From assembly GCA_012511395.1 (NCBI GenBank), contig JAAZGD010000026.1:1-21616 (forward strand): 21,616 nt of DNA. The letters are read 5' to 3'. Positions 20,664 to 21,616 of this stretch are shown here, piece after piece. Every line of letters begins with the position of its first letter. Within the stretch, counting starts at the first letter, position 1. Below the pieces are notes generated by a model. That model saw only the letters and a program-made list of their open reading frames with translations. It did no database searches and had not been told where the DNA came from. This stretch comes from Clostridiales bacterium. GTDB taxonomy: Bacteria; Bacillota; Clostridia; Peptostreptococcales; Anaerovoracaceae. The position numbers and the translations under genes are program-made.

Positions 20664-21616
20664 TGAAAATACGAAAAAATTGACTGTGCCAGTTTTTCCG
20701 ATATTCCTTCAGTTTCAGCAAGCTCATTTGCTGTTGCCGATTTAATTTTAGAAATTGATTTAAAGGATTTTAACAACGCTGTTTTTCTGGCTTTACCCAC
20801 TCCGGGAATTTTATCAAGCTCCGATACCTCCATAGATTTCTGTCTCTTTTGAGAATGGTATGAAATGGCAAAGCGATGAACCTCCTCCTGGATTTTTGAT
20901 ATCTCGTTATAGATCTTTCTGTCCTTTGAGATATCATGCTCTTTCCCTTTATAAATAAGGGCTCTCGTTCTATGGTTATCATCCTTAACCATTCCAAGAA
21001 CAGGTATGGTTAAATTAAGAGCTTTCAATACAGATTCTGCCGATGACACCTGACCTTTTCCTCCGTCCATGAGAATGAAATGCGGAAATGGCAGGAAGCT
21101 TTTTGAACCTTCAAGTCCTTTGTTAAGTCTCCTGTAAATAACTTCCTGCAGACTTCCTGTATCATCGATACCTTCCGTTCTAATCCTGAATTTTCTGTAG
21201 GCTGACTTTAAGGGTTTCCCTCCTCTATAGACCACCATGGCGCCCACTGAGTCTACCCCCATCAGAGTTGATATATCATAAGCTTCTATTCTCAATAAGG
21301 AGGACTTTTCCGAGGTATCAGCTTCTGTGATCTTCTTAAGATACTCAGAAAGCATGGAGGCTTTTTCTTCTCTCAGTCTTTCCTTCTCCTCCATGTCCTC
21401 TTCCCCGGCTGTTTTTACCGCTGTCTTTTTTGTCTCTTGAGCAATGGGGCTTCGTGAAAGCTCCAGTATAGCTTCTGCCGCCATAATCAAGTCTCTATAA
21501 TAGGAGGCTTCTTCAAAAGCCAGGCCTTCTGAAGCCTCTGCCATTTTCCCTTTAAGATAAGTTAACAGGGGCTTTTTTCTCCCTGAAAGGAAGTCCATAA
21601 CCTGATTAAGTGTCTC
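20660..21616 (-). CDS. uvrC: Excinuclease ABC subunit C, C-terminal part
   Basis: The last 318 codons of UvrC; the gene runs off the right edge, so the N-terminal GIY-YIG nuclease domain is not seen. UvrC makes both cuts around a DNA lesion in nucleotide excision repair. Visible parts are the UVR motif (FEEASYYRDLI, UvrB-binding) and the RNase H-like endonuclease core with AYDIS, SAYRKFRIRT, HFILMDGGKGQVSSAESVL and KDDNHRTRALIY. The C-terminal tandem helix-hairpin-helix follows (LDKIPGVGKARKTALLKSF and ELAETEGISEKLAQSI). The frame is open to the last base of the window. A full UvrC is about 600 residues. Confidence 0.96.
   Translation of the reverse strand, partial: ETLNQVMDFLSGRKKPLLTYLKGKMAEASEGLAFEEASYYRDLIMAAEAILELSRSPIAQETKKTAVKTAGEEDMEEKERLREEKASMLSEYLKKITEADTSEKSSLLRIEAYDISTLMGVDSVGAMVVYRGGKPLKSAYRKFRIRTEGIDDTGSLQEVIYRRLNKGLEGSKSFLPFPHFILMDGGKGQVSSAESVLKALNLTIPVLGMVKDDNHRTRALIYKGKEHDISKDRKIYNEISKIQEEVHRFAISYHSQKRQKSMEVSELDKIPGVGKARKTALLKSFKSISKIKSATANELAETEGISEKLAQSIFSYFH

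Noticed and set aside
1..21616. Mobile elements, prophage, CRISPR, toxin-antitoxin or defence genes
   Set aside because: No transposase, integrase, direct-repeat array or typical defence domains were seen; the tRNA-Leu 3' end shows no repeat that would mark an integrated element in this window.

Overview
The window looks like a chromosomal housekeeping segment of a low-to-moderate GC member of the Bacillota, most likely class Clostridia (family or genus not resolvable from this sequence alone). The evidence is strong AGGAGG-type ribosome binding sites, TTGACA/TATAAT-like promoters with 17-base spacers, intrinsic hairpin terminators, and a gene set typical of anaerobic Clostridia (BMP-type nucleoside ABC transporter, NhaC antiporter, PepV dipeptidase, PsuK/PsuG, YdbC, a DUF1292 protein next to uvrC). 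Almost everything is on the minus strand. No phage, insertion sequence, CRISPR array or defence island was seen.

Layout, read along the minus strand from right to left. Bases 20318-21616 hold the 3' part of uvrC, then a DUF1292 gene with its own promoter. Bases 18535-20303 hold a COG2509-type FAD-dependent dehydrogenase and a divergent 63-residue membrane protein. Their promoters sit inside one perfect 15+15 bp palindrome. Bases 17873-18555 carry, on the plus strand, a tRNA-Leu(CAG) with its own promoter and terminator, and a PspC-domain protein. Bases 15051-17944 are a probable pepV - nhaC operon (dipeptide cleavage plus a Na+-coupled antiporter), and 14332-15000 is a monocistronic xpt (xanthine salvage).

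Bases 8129-14266 are a nucleoside-uptake operon: BMP-family lipoprotein, an intercistronic hairpin, a double-domain ATPase, two permeases (the nupNOPQ type), and a class III aminotransferase starting one base after the last permease. Bases 7478-8097 encode a bactofilin whose natural start seems separated from the body of the gene by a one-base frame change in an A7 run. A plus-strand mogA/moaB gene (6926-7408) converges on it across a bidirectional terminator. Bases 5168-6847 are a DJ-1 / PHP / YdbC (PC4-like) operon.

Bases 860-5106 are a four-gene nucleoside operon: a TGS-domain nucleoside (uridine-type) kinase, pseudouridine kinase PsuK, pseudouridine-5'-phosphate glycosidase PsuG, and a LUD-domain protein whose start overlaps the psuG stop. 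Bases 1-737 are the head of the S10 ribosomal operon (rpsJ, rplC) with an A-tract-boosted promoter and a long structured leader.

The recurring theme is nucleoside and base salvage: nucleoside import, xanthine phosphoribosylation, uridine-type phosphorylation and pseudouridine breakdown to uracil and ribose 5-phosphate. I found no clearly new defence or mobile system. The most checkable oddities are the bactofilin frame change, the palindromic divergent promoter, the LUD protein coupled to psuG, and the S10 leader with a hairpin element duplicated upstream.
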